The position numbers and the translations under genes are program-made. DNA of 18,541 nucleotides, taken from NCBI GenBank assembly GCA_029051445.1, contig JAIDKP010000095.1, positions 1 to 18,541 on the forward strand, given 5' to 3'. Source of the DNA: Muribaculaceae bacterium (lineage in GTDB: Bacteria; Bacteroidota; Bacteroidia; Bacteroidales; Muribaculaceae). This document shows positions 1 to 7,225 of the stretch, piece by piece. Below the pieces are notes generated by a model. It was not told the DNA's origin, searched no databases, and worked only from the letters and a program-made list of their open reading frames with translations. How positions within the stretch are numbered: position 1 is the stretch's first letter; each line of letters opens with the position of its first letter.

Positions 1-290
1 GTGCGGCGGCAATATCCATCCTGTATCTTTCGGAATTCGTTTTGTCTAAACTGGAAGTAATATATTCCTGCAGCTTTATATTCCCGCATACAAACTCAGT
101 ACAGGGAGCGCCATGAGCCGCCGTAACCTCCGCGTGAAGTCTGGCGATATCAGTGCCCGATATACCGGCTTCCAGCACATTACGATTGATCGAACCCCAG
201 TTTTCATCATCGCCATACATGGCACACATATTATTGATATATCCGTCGGCCAGTTCACTTCTATCGTCCCATGCTCCGGAATGTAGGCCT
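1..290 (-). pseudogene. CobN-family cobalt/magnesium chelatase, C-terminal fragment (runs off left edge)
   Basis: An open minus-strand frame from about 328 to base 1, offset from the cbiK frame, reads SGAWDDRSELADGYINNMCA, then YGDDENWG and GTD. This resembles the CobN/HmuS C-terminal region, where a W-(D/E)-x-R-x-(E/D)-(L/I)-A block is followed by Y-x-N-N-M and YG motifs. There is no start codon before the conserved block and an in-frame TGA lies at 329-331, so only the end of a protein normally over 1000 residues long is represented, and it would not be translated as it stands. In Bacteroidota a CobN-like gene often follows the receptor, DUF4374, PepSY and CbiK genes, so strand and order fit. 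The match is from memory of the family and weakens after the GTD motif. Confidence 0.5.
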
Positions 291-489
291 CTTCTACTGT
301 TATGCCGGGGAAGGTCGCTTTTACCTTTTCATTTAAGGTCTCAATCGTCAGCTCACGTGTCTCATCTATGGTTGTCCCGAAGTGAACCATGAGAATTGCT
401 GTGCGCCCTGCAGGACTGTCTTTGAGATCTCCGGCATTTACTATCGTAATGCTTGTCAGAAGGATCAGTAACAATAGGATTTTTTTCAT
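76..489 (-). pseudogene. cbiK: Sirohydrochlorin cobaltochelatase CbiK-like, truncated after about 69 codons
   Basis: The first 20 residues are a signal peptide (MKKILLLL... VNAG). Residues 31-69 then match the CbiK N-terminus: AILMVHFGTT, DETRELTIE and the FPGITVEEAY strand. CbiK inserts cobalt into sirohydrochlorin; secreted forms have been assigned periplasmic metal or tetrapyrrole handling. The family is about 260-300 residues with two metal-binding histidines in the second half. Here family similarity stops at residue 69 (near 283) and the frame runs on through unrelated sequence to a stop at 76, giving 137 residues with no catalytic region. Past that point the better coding frame is a different one, which looks like CobN. 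It is the last recognisable gene of the riboswitch-led operon, 84 bases after the PepSY gene. Identity of the N-terminal part is fairly sure; loss of function is inferred. Confidence 0.7.
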
Positions 490-573
490 GATGGTGGTAA
501 AGAATTAAAAGCCCCGGAGTCATCACGACACCGGAAGCTATCGGCAGAAAAAGAATGATATATCCTGCGGTTA

Positions 574-2028
574 TTAAATCAGTGGATTTTTAGGTCTGAG
601 TTTACGTTTAATATACCTCCATCCGAGGATAGCTGAGGTAAGACAGAACACAATACCTGTAATACAGAGAATCCAGAGTGTCACATACCATGCTCCCGGA
701 TGTCCTGCAAAAAACCGCAGATTGAGATAATGCAGCCCGCTGAAGAGAATTTTCCGTGTCCTGCGGTTGTCGTTGTAGAACGTTACATCGCCGTCAGATG
801 GATCTATATATAGCACCGGACTGCCGGGATAGTCGAGTCTGACACGATACACAGGTAGGTGAGGGTCGCTTTTGATACCGTAATACAGATTGTCGGGTTC
901 GTTAATTGTTTCGATCGTCATAGGGATATCTTCGCCAAACAGACGGGATACGCAATCTTCAACTGTCTGTCGGGGAATATCGAGAGGACGCAGCTCGCTT
1001 GAGGATGCATCAAATATGAGATAGGAGTCGGGGGTTGATACTTCGATGGTCGGAATTGATCCGATACGACCGTAGTTCACTATCCGGGCATCAGGGTAGG
1101 CATTAAGCACTGTTGCATAATCGAGTTTATACTTATCTGCATCTGTCATGCCCGTGCCCCACAGCTTAGATGACGACACGTATTCCGGACCCTCAACCGG
1201 CACCAGCCATGATGGAACTTTCTGAAGGGCAAAAAGTCCGCTTATGCTCCAGGAGATAAGAGGGAGCGCGAAAATCAGGCCGAGTGTGAAATGAAGTCGC
1301 ATCAGCCGGCCTCGCAATGGGTTACACCAGCGGCCTGTGCGCCGTCGGGTCTTAACCCAGAGGAAGATGGCGATATAGAGTCCAGAGAAAGAAGCGATAA
1401 GACAGATGGCCGCCCCCGTATGAAGCCACATCTCCCAGCGATCCACATCGGCTCTCAGAGACGGAAAATATAACTTATGAGGGATGGCGCCTACCCACGA
1501 CCAGAATCTTGACCGGAGGGTAGTGAACTGCAGTGGCTCCGCCGAGCGCGAGGCCACATACAGTTCGCTTTTATTCTTATCGCCGTAATGGAACTTATAG
1601 ATCGGGAGCTCATCGATATACCGCGAATACATTATCCATTGGTCACGTTCTGTGAGGGTATCCACGCGCACTATTGGAGCATCCAGCCATCTCGATGCCG
1701 TTTGGAGGGCGTCGACATAGGTGGCCGGGCCGACAGGCTTACCCTCGGGTGTACAGACGACCGCTGTATCAGCAGTTGACCAACTCACGATTGTCCTTGC
1801 TCCCGACGACGAGATGCTGAGCGACCGCAGGCCGGAAGGAAGCGAGTCGGTAAATGCCAGTCTTTCAGGCAGCGAATCGGAGATACTCATCGCGCGACTT
1901 CTGTCAAGTCGTGGAAAACTGTGATAGAGAAGCACGAGACCCGTGAAAAACCACATGCAGAAAAAAATGGCGATGAATGTTCCTGTGACCCGATGTATGG
2001 TAAATGTGGCCCGGTTTAATGGATTCAT
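574..2028 (-). CDS. PepSY-associated transmembrane protein (tetrapyrrole/iron-uptake type)
   Basis: A 484-residue inner-membrane protein with the PepSY_TM layout. The N-terminal motif TIHRVTGTFIAIFFCMWFFT is the first helix (about 11-35), a periplasmic region with PepSY-like character follows, then paired helices around 200-266 (HTGAAICLIASFSGLYIAIF and LGLIFALPLISWSISGLFAL), a second periplasmic region, and a last helix near 445-470 before a basic tail. Histidines flank the helices, as is usual in this family. Homologs accompany TonB receptors for siderophores, heme or cobalamin and are thought to support uptake or reduction at the inner membrane; the exact role is unproven. It begins 21 bases after the DUF4374 gene in the same operon. 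The N-terminus needs no adjustment because helix 1 starts at once. Confidence 0.8.
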   Translation of the reverse strand: MNPLNRATFTIHRVTGTFIAIFFCMWFFTGLVLLYHSFPRLDRSRAMSISDSLPERLAFTDSLPSGLRSLSISSSGARTIVSWSTADTAVVCTPEGKPVGPATYVDALQTASRWLDAPIVRVDTLTERDQWIMYSRYIDELPIYKFHYGDKNKSELYVASRSAEPLQFTTLRSRFWSWVGAIPHKLYFPSLRADVDRWEMWLHTGAAICLIASFSGLYIAIFLWVKTRRRTGRWCNPLRGRLMRLHFTLGLIFALPLISWSISGLFALQKVPSWLVPVEGPEYVSSSKLWGTGMTDADKYKLDYATVLNAYPDARIVNYGRIGSIPTIEVSTPDSYLIFDASSSELRPLDIPRQTVEDCVSRLFGEDIPMTIETINEPDNLYYGIKSDPHLPVYRVRLDYPGSPVLYIDPSDGDVTFYNDNRRTRKILFSGLHYLNLRFFAGHPGAWYVTLWILCITGIVFCLTSAILGWRYIKRKLRPKNPLI

Positions 2029-2049
2029 ATCGATGAATTTACGGAGTTT

Positions 2050-3354
2050 TTATTCGGTATCGGCACAATAGGTTATGCGGTCGAAACCGAAACCCTCCTG
2101 AATCTGTGATCCCTTGGTCATTTTCTGACTGCGAATGTCGTAGACATAAATGGTAGGAAGGTCTGCTTTGGGATTTGTGCCGATATATACCCTGCCGTTA
2201 AGCACAAACGAACGCTGAGCGAAATTGCCCTGCGAGTATGGCAGATGCTGACCGTCGTAGGTAAATTCCACGGATTTGTCGGTGGGAATATCGAGCACGC
2301 AATAATATACGTTGTAATTGTTGCCCCAACCCTGATTCTTGTCGTTAGGATCGATCACAACTCCGCAATACTGCGGATCCATGACCGAGAGGACGAGTTT
2401 ATCATAACCCATATAGTCGATCGTAAGAATCTTGCCTCGGTCGGGAGTGCCGGACGGATTGGTGCGGAATCCTTCATAGGAAGCATCGAAATCCATCTGG
2501 TCCTTGTTGATGCGAAGAACGCGCCCGTACTGCTGGGTAGTTGTATTGAAGCCATCCATGTGGAAATTGGCTGCTATGTAGAGATTATCATTGTTATCGA
2601 AGGCCATTTTGTTCTGGAGCAGCTCGCCATACGATGTTCCGGCCATCACGACGTCTTTTGTCTCATGGGCAATGTTGTCGATCTTCATGGTCGAGGCATC
2701 TATGAAAGCTACGTAGAAACCGTCAAAGGCAAATGCCGAGCGGGCGTAGAAGTAGATCAGCTTGTTATCGCTCTTGCGGTAGCCGAGCAATCCGGATGTG
2801 GTCAGAGCACTTATCCCGCTCAGCGTTGTAAGGTCATATTCACCTTCCGCTATGATGGTCATTTTCTCGGTGTCGAGCTTGGTCCAGAGCGCTTTGGTTT
2901 TTGGTCCGTCTGAGCTCATTATGACCAGCGTCTTGTCGTCGATCCAGGCATGACAGTAGCGGTAAGTGCGGTAGGTGTTTTTTTCGAAGGGACGACGGGC
3001 TACAGTTTCGATGCCGGCATTTGTGATGCGGTACTTGCCGAAGCAATCGCCCGTGGGAGGTATCTCGTAGTAGTAACCGCCTTTGGATATGATTTCCTGG
3101 TCAAGTTTCCCGGTTATGTCGCATCCTGAGTTGACGAATGAGATGACGGAGGGATCTTCGAGCGAGTTCACGTTTTTCACAAGATATGCCGTTCCATTAC
3201 TGGTGCCGGCCGTCACCCACACGTCGAAATGCACATTCTTGATCTCTTCGCCACCGATATCATCGGGCTCGTCGGCATCGCTCGAACACGATGTCATGGG
3301 AGCTATAGCCATAAGTGTGGCTACTGCAATCCCTACATGTCTGGATAGTTTCAT
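2050..3354 (-). CDS. DUF4374-type surface lipoprotein of a cobalamin/iron uptake locus
   Basis: A 434-residue lipoprotein. The signal peptide ends in a lipobox at MTSC (Cys23), followed by SSDADEPDD, an acidic stretch of the kind that sends Bacteroidota lipoproteins to the cell surface. The body is rich in beta-strand repeats, with recurrent blocks such as TYRYCHAWIDDKTLVIMSSD, NKLIYFYARSAF and GRVYIGTNPKADLPTIYVYD, consistent with a propeller-like fold. The pattern fits DUF4374 proteins, which commonly sit between a TonB receptor and a PepSY membrane protein. By analogy with the B12-binding surface lipoproteins of Bacteroides it may capture ligand for the receptor, but no ligand site can be read here. 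It starts 44 bases after the receptor gene ends. Confidence 0.75.
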   Translation of the reverse strand: MKLSRHVGIAVATLMAIAPMTSCSSDADEPDDIGGEEIKNVHFDVWVTAGTSNGTAYLVKNVNSLEDPSVISFVNSGCDITGKLDQEIISKGGYYYEIPPTGDCFGKYRITNAGIETVARRPFEKNTYRTYRYCHAWIDDKTLVIMSSDGPKTKALWTKLDTEKMTIIAEGEYDLTTLSGISALTTSGLLGYRKSDNKLIYFYARSAFAFDGFYVAFIDASTMKIDNIAHETKDVVMAGTSYGELLQNKMAFDNNDNLYIAANFHMDGFNTTTQQYGRVLRINKDQMDFDASYEGFRTNPSGTPDRGKILTIDYMGYDKLVLSVMDPQYCGVVIDPNDKNQGWGNNYNVYYCVLDIPTDKSVEFTYDGQHLPYSQGNFAQRSFVLNGRVYIGTNPKADLPTIYVYDIRSQKMTKGSQIQEGFGFDRITYCADTE

Positions 3355-3398
3355 GATCTAAGCAGATTTGTTGTTATGGTTTATATATGTTTGTATGA

Positions 3399-5750
3399 TC
3401 ACTCAAGAAACAGGCGGAATTTTACCATGAAGGATCGTCCCGGCTTCTGCAACTTGTAATTGTCGTATAGGGTGGCGTTAAACAGATTATTGATTTCCCC
3501 GGTTACGTTGAACCGCTCATGAGACCACGAGTAGGTGAGATAGATGCTGTGTTCGCACTGTGTGGGAATCTTTGACTTTGATGACAGACTGCCATACCCT
3601 TCCCATGTCAGGAAAAACCAATGGACATATTGGAAGATATATCCTGCCCTGAGTCGGTCGGTAGGATTGAAAAGTTTTCGGTGAATGAACGTAAATTCGG
3701 TATTCCCATATAGCCAGGGACGGTTAGGGATACGGTTATTATATGTCACGGATGGTTTTCCGTCCGATCTGACCGGATTCTTGTCACGACTTACGGAATA
3801 ACTCCAGTTGGATGTCAGATGGAATCTGTCAGCATAGTGGTAGCCCACCTCCCCTTCCAATCCTCTCACCGACACCCGCGATATGTTGCTGTAGACAGAG
3901 AGGCCGGTATTCTCGTTGGTGATCAAGTGGATCATATCACGTACTCGCCTCAGATATCCGCTGAGCTCGTAGTAGAATGTGTGGCCGCCTCCAGGATTGA
4001 TGTTCCCGAAAAATCCAAGGTTTAAGTTAAGTGAATTTTCCGGACGGAGAGAGAGGTTGGGAGAAACCGTGCTTCCGTTTCCGAGCATTTCCCTTGAAAG
4101 GGGGAGACGGACCGCTTTCTCAACCGACGCCTTCATCTGGGCGCTCTCGATAAGATTGAACCGCGACCCGATTCCGTAGCCCCAGAACGACTGGGTTGTT
4201 GTTTTGACGGGATCGCCTGACCAGATGGCACTCATCTGCTTGATAACCAATTGCTCTATATAGGATTTCACAAACGCTGTATTCTGCAGGCGTCCATCGA
4301 GAAGAGCCTGACTATACGATAGCCCGGTGATATGTTTTGTCAGCACATCTTTGGATGGATCATAGTCGGTGTCCACATCATCGTAGCGCCGGTTTCCTGT
4401 CCGGTTAAGTGAATAATTGAAATTGAGAGTGTGGATCTCTGCAATCGAGTAGTCGATATTCGCTCTTGCCAATGTAAGAGGTCTGATATAATGGCGTATA
4501 GAGCGGCTACCTCCAGTTATTTCATTTCGCTGTGTCGGTATCCAGTTACCGTTCCAGTCATATTTGCGGAACACAGTGTCTACGGTCACCGATCGGTCCC
4601 ATGTATGCGAGGCCGACAGATTGACACTCATTCCATGGGTAAGGAAATTATCCTGAGCGTAAATAGTCCCGAAACTCCATGCATGACTCTTTCGCCGTGG
4701 CGTTCCATACACAATAGCTTGGACGGAGCCTGTCTGAATCTCTTTATCGACGTTTGAATAAGAGGCATTAAAAAATAAGCGCTTCGCCCAGGGCTTATTT
4801 TCTACCCCTATATCAATCAGTCCCTGAATGGAACGATAAGCGTCGTGAAAGCGTCGGCGGTCAGTTGTCACGTAACTGTCTGCCTCGTTGTCCCAGACCT
4901 CAACGTCCTTCATCAAATAGTCATTTTTGGAATAACTTAAGTCAATAGAAGGACGTATGAGCAGGCCGGTACGTTTTTCAGCTATCTGACCCGTAAGATC
5001 TGCCTTGGCAGTGCCGAACGAACCAGCACTGACCGATGCGTCAAGATAATTACGTTTTAATTTACGGGTTATGATATTTATTGCTCCCCCCATAGCATCC
5101 GTACCTAAAAACGATGGCACCACACCTTTATATATATCAATACGTTCAACCTGATTGAGCGGAAGGTTTTCAAGAGAAATATCGGAGCCTCGCGATTCCA
5201 TGGCAACTCCATCTATAAAATAGCGTATCGCACTACCACTCAATCCATTGAGACTCACATCGAAGTCTGAGCCGAGACCACCCGTCGTTCGGATCCGCAC
5301 TCCAGCCGTACGTCCCACAAGGTCCGAAAGATTTGCCGACGTGTTTATTACCGGCTCAACGTTAATTGAATTTACGGTAAACTCGCTTTCGCGCAGACGA
5401 CGGAGTTTGCTTTTTGCAGTTACGGTAACCTCCTTAAGCTCCGTAATATGCGACAGCACAAAGTCTATTCTGGCATCTGCTTTTAAATTTATCGGACGCG
5501 AATAGCTGTTATAGCCCGTGGCCGACGCAGTGAGAACGCCATGTGCCCTCGACATTTCAATACGGAAATCTCCATTTATATCCGCCCGACTTACAATACC
5601 AGTCGAATCAAGAGTTACCGTTGCGAACTCGATAGGATTACCATCAGGATCAGACACACGTCCGGTTACAACAACCGAAGCCCCGACCTGAAACCGGAGG
5701 AAAAAATTAATTAGAACAAGGAAAAACAGTAACCGGGAGAATGCTGCCAT
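3399..5750 (-). CDS. btuB: TonB-dependent outer-membrane receptor, cobalamin-riboswitch controlled (BtuB-like)
   Basis: A 783-residue receptor if read from the ATG at 5750. A signal peptide (MAAFSRLLFFLVLINFFL) is followed by a CarboxypepD-like domain (VVVTGRVSDPDGNPIEFATV, about 26-105), a plug with SANLSDLVGRTAGVRIRTTG, FIDGVAMESRG and GTDAMGGAINIITRK (about 113-230), then a long beta-barrel ending in FMVKFRLFLE. It would move a corrinoid or related tetrapyrrole across the outer membrane using TonB. The frame is also open from a GTG at 5792 and an ATG at 5786, but those codons lie in or upstream of a strong hairpin and would put residues in front of the signal peptide, so 5750 is preferred. 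The riboswitch makes cobalamin or a precursor the likely substrate; the gene symbol is by analogy only. Confidence 0.85.
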   Translation of the reverse strand: MAAFSRLLFFLVLINFFLRFQVGASVVVTGRVSDPDGNPIEFATVTLDSTGIVSRADINGDFRIEMSRAHGVLTASATGYNSYSRPINLKADARIDFVLSHITELKEVTVTAKSKLRRLRESEFTVNSINVEPVINTSANLSDLVGRTAGVRIRTTGGLGSDFDVSLNGLSGSAIRYFIDGVAMESRGSDISLENLPLNQVERIDIYKGVVPSFLGTDAMGGAINIITRKLKRNYLDASVSAGSFGTAKADLTGQIAEKRTGLLIRPSIDLSYSKNDYLMKDVEVWDNEADSYVTTDRRRFHDAYRSIQGLIDIGVENKPWAKRLFFNASYSNVDKEIQTGSVQAIVYGTPRRKSHAWSFGTIYAQDNFLTHGMSVNLSASHTWDRSVTVDTVFRKYDWNGNWIPTQRNEITGGSRSIRHYIRPLTLARANIDYSIAEIHTLNFNYSLNRTGNRRYDDVDTDYDPSKDVLTKHITGLSYSQALLDGRLQNTAFVKSYIEQLVIKQMSAIWSGDPVKTTTQSFWGYGIGSRFNLIESAQMKASVEKAVRLPLSREMLGNGSTVSPNLSLRPENSLNLNLGFFGNINPGGGHTFYYELSGYLRRVRDMIHLITNENTGLSVYSNISRVSVRGLEGEVGYHYADRFHLTSNWSYSVSRDKNPVRSDGKPSVTYNNRIPNRPWLYGNTEFTFIHRKLFNPTDRLRAGYIFQYVHWFFLTWEGYGSLSSKSKIPTQCEHSIYLTYSWSHERFNVTGEINNLFNATLYDNYKLQKPGRSFMVKFRLFLE

Positions 5751-5754
5751 ATAG

Positions 5755-5787
5755 GATGCTTTTTCGGAAACGTTTTCCGATAGCATC
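5755..5787 (-). promoter_or_regulatory. Hairpin just upstream of the receptor start, candidate riboswitch expression platform
   Basis: On the minus strand an outer stem GATGCT/AGCATC encloses an inner 7-bp stem TCGGAAA/TTTCCGA with an ACG loop. It ends 4 bases before the ATG at 5748-5750. There is no U-run, so it looks like a translational rather than a transcriptional switch: folded, it would crowd the initiation region. It sits about 110 bases downstream of the cobalamin aptamer. The pairing is seen directly; its regulatory role is inferred. Confidence 0.55.
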
Positions 5788-5898
5788 GACACGCAGGCAA
5801 TTAGCCTTGTTGCTGCAAAGGAAATCGACAGGCCGCTCTGCAGAACAAAGATTGTTGTCTTGTGTTTTATCTACCCGAAAACTACAAAACTATATGTT

Positions 5899-6057
5899 GT
5901 CCTGGCAGGTCTCCTGACTTATCCTGCTCACTGACGCCTTCCCATCGGTCTTGCCGACAGTGACATTATGTCAGTGAGTTATAAAGGAATTACAGTAGCG
6001 GGTCTGTCCCGGATTCTCACCGGATTCCCTATTAATCGCGTTTCCGCAAACCAAAAC
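5899..6057 (-). ncRNA. Cobalamin (B12) riboswitch
   Basis: Read on the minus strand, the region contains the hallmark core GGGAATCCGGTGAGAATCCG, then CCCGCTACTGTAA, then a downstream GGGAAGGCG element, and ends with the B12 box GTCAGGAGACCTGCC (5904-5918). The ends close into a P1 helix: GTTTTGG at 6051-6057 pairs with CCAGGAC at 5899-5905 over 7 bp, including two G-U pairs. It lies between a promoter at 6064-6071 and the TonB receptor, so it should reduce expression of the whole uptake operon when adenosyl- or other cobalamin is plentiful. Confidence 0.95.
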
Positions 6058-6063
6058 GTGATG

Positions 6064-6071
6064 CAAAATTA
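6064..6071 (-). promoter_or_regulatory. Bacteroidota -7 promoter element of the cobalamin operon
   Basis: The minus strand reads TAATTTTG, a perfect match to the TAnnTTTG -7 consensus of the Bacteroidota primary sigma factor. Transcription would start near 6057-6058, exactly where the riboswitch P1 helix begins. No clear -33 TTTG is seen at the usual distance, although the upstream DNA is A/T-rich. The element lies at the point where the rloB remnant breaks off; the remnant's reading frame ends at a TAA inside the box. Confidence 0.65.
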
Positions 6072-6318
6072 CGATTTTTTTTCAAAAAACCTAAATAAAT
6101 TTTGGGGTATATGCTGTCTCTGAACTTCGGAACGGACCTCCGAATACCTGTCCCTGACAAGCTCTCTGAAATAGTTTGGTTCGGTGCGCTCACCCTCACA
6201 AACCACAAGGAAGCGCACATTTTTTTTCACGAGTGGCAACCTTGCGTTTTTTCGCAGCCTTGGCCTCCCGTTTTTCGCGCTTGAGCTGTTCGATTCTTGA
6301 TTTTGGAAGCTGCCCCAT
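6069..6318 (-). pseudogene. RloB-like protein remnant, frameshifted and truncated
   Basis: Starting at the ATG at 6318, 3 bases after the upstream ATPase fragment's stop, the frame encodes a very basic N-terminus (MGQLPKSRIEQLKREKREAK...) and hits a stop at 6196. Shifting by one base after a run of eight A's continues as VRFLVVCEGERTEPNYFREL, the signature N-terminal block of RloB proteins (FLIVCEGEKTEPNYF). RloB is the partner of an AAA ATPase in RloA/RloB-type pairs found in defence islands and restriction loci. The recognisable sequence stops near 6115, and the frame ends at 6069 in the cobalamin promoter; intact RloB is about 200 residues. So there are two lesions: one extra A and loss of the C-terminal two thirds. 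Family identification rests on the CEGE-TEPNYF motif and on gene order. Confidence 0.7.
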
Positions 6319-6321
6319 AAC

Positions 6322-6648
6322 TTAGCTCATGAAAAGGATTGCACCATAGCGACCATTGATATAGTCCTTCTCGATATTGCGGTCGTTGCGAACTTTGTTT
6401 CCGGATTCATCACGGAACTCTACCAGAGAGTAAAGCTCTGTCGAGTCTGACTTGTCTTTCTCGATAAACCAGATCTGGTCGCGACGGAGATATTGGATAT
6501 TCAGAAGATTCGTGTCGTGGGTCGCAAAAATCAGCTGGGCTCCATTCTTGTTGAACTCCTTATCCATAAACAGTCCGATTATCTTGCGAGTCAGGAAGGG
6601 ATGGAGTTTTGCGTCTTTTTTCGGTCCTGAATCGAAATTTTTAGGCAT
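6322..6648 (-). pseudogene. RloA-like AAA family ATPase, C-terminal remnant
   Basis: The 108-residue frame matches the end of an AAA_15/AAA_21 (ABC-like) ATPase. It contains KLHPFLTRKIIGLF, the H-loop strand GAQLIFATHDTNLL, RRDQIWFIEKD, ELYSLVEF and a KDYINGRYGAI ending, all typical of RloA-type proteins. Intact proteins have about 400 residues with a P-loop, ABC signature and a Walker B acidic pair just before the LHP motif. Here those are missing: the 16 or so residues before KLHPF (MPKNFDSGPKKDA) do not look like family sequence and start beside the tmRNA terminator. It therefore cannot bind or hydrolyse ATP as written. It is followed after 3 bases by the rloB remnant, the usual order. Confidence 0.75.
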
Positions 6649-6649
6649 G

Positions 6650-6678
6650 AAAAACCGCAGAATACATTGATATTCTGC
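6650..6678 (-). terminator. Intrinsic terminator downstream of tmRNA
   Basis: Minus strand: a perfect 8-bp stem GCAGAATA/TATTCTGC with a 6-base loop is followed by GGTTTTTC. Two further hairpins lie between it and the tmRNA 3' end, one with stem GCTGCAA/TTGCAGC (6723-6741) and one with AGTCT/AGACT (about 6682-6696). The T-run makes the left-most hairpin the likely stop signal for ssrA transcription. Confidence 0.65.
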
Positions 6679-6761
6679 AGCTTAGTCTTATTTAGACTTT
6701 TATTGGCCAGAACCTTTAGCTCGCTGCAACTCAATTGCAGCAATCTGTCCGACCCGCTAAG

Positions 6762-7158
6762 TGGAGCTGGAGGGACTTGAACCCTCGTCCAAACGTGGAA
6801 TCAATGAGCTTTCTACATGCTTAGTCTTCACTTGGTTTTCGTGATGCGGCAGGCAGAAGACGACCAACCGTATCCTTATCCTCTATTGTTTCGGCTCGGC
6901 CGCGAGGCCGGTCAAGCCTATTTCCGATTTACCTGCACTGCCGGGTCGATCCGTCTCGGAAAAAGGACAATCGGGCAATGTCTTGTCGCTGCAACTGTTG
7001 CGGCGATTAAGCGTGATCTACTGTTCTTCGATCAGGCAGCAAGAGCGTAGTTGTTTTCGCCAATTAACTTGCTGATGTCTCTGTTTAAAGAGTGTGGCCA
7101 TCATTGCTCTGCATGCTTACTTCACCGCTTCTTCACGCTGTCAAAACCAGTCAGCCCC
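6762..7158 (-). ncRNA. ssrA: Transfer-messenger RNA (tmRNA)
   Basis: The 5' end GGGGCTGACTGGTTTTGACA and the 3' T-arm and acceptor strand (TTCAAGTCCCTCCAGCTCCA) pair as GGGGCTG/CAGCTCC, forming the tRNA-like acceptor stem. The tag-coding segment is at 7032-7061: GGC GAA AAC AAC TAC GCT CTT GCT GCC TGA, giving GENNYALAA after the alanine carried by the tmRNA, a typical Bacteroidota proteolysis tag. tmRNA rescues stalled ribosomes with SmpB and marks the product for degradation. The 3' CCA is not encoded (ACTT follows the stem). About 397 bases, a normal length for one-piece tmRNA. Confidence 0.96.
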
Positions 7159-7178
7159 TTTGAAACGGCTTCTTGCGA

Positions 7179-7213
7179 AGTGCCTGTAAAATTACAACAA
7201 TTTCACAGGCACT
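7179..7213 (-). repeat. Near-perfect 15-bp inverted repeat between panB and ssrA
   Basis: The arms AGTGCCTGTAAAATT (7179-7193) and AATTTCACAGGCACT (7199-7213) are complementary except for one position, around a 5-base loop. It begins 12 bases beyond the panB stop codon and overlaps the putative ssrA promoter. There is no T-run on the minus side. It may act as panB terminator or RNA-stability stem, or as an operator; the structure is certain, the role is not. Confidence 0.6.
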
Positions 7214-7217
7214 GCAA
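7187..7217 (-). promoter_or_regulatory. Putative ssrA promoter
   Basis: Minus strand TTG (7215-7217), a 20-base spacer, then TAATTTTA (7187-7194), which matches TAnnTTTG in all but the last base. The spacing equals that of the clearer tRNA-fMet promoter at 11410-11440. The start site would be about 20-25 bases before the mature tmRNA 5' end, leaving a leader for RNase P to remove. Confidence 0.45.
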
Positions 7218-7225
7218 GTTAATTT

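Noticed and set aside
2245..2913. 222-codon open frame on the plus strand
   Set aside because: It is antisense to the DUF4374 lipoprotein gene, which has a signal peptide, lipobox and operon context; the plus frame shows no family motifs.
6032..6220. 62-codon minus-strand ORF over the riboswitch and promoter
   Set aside because: It crosses the cobalamin aptamer and is out of frame with the RloB motif; no start context or family pattern.
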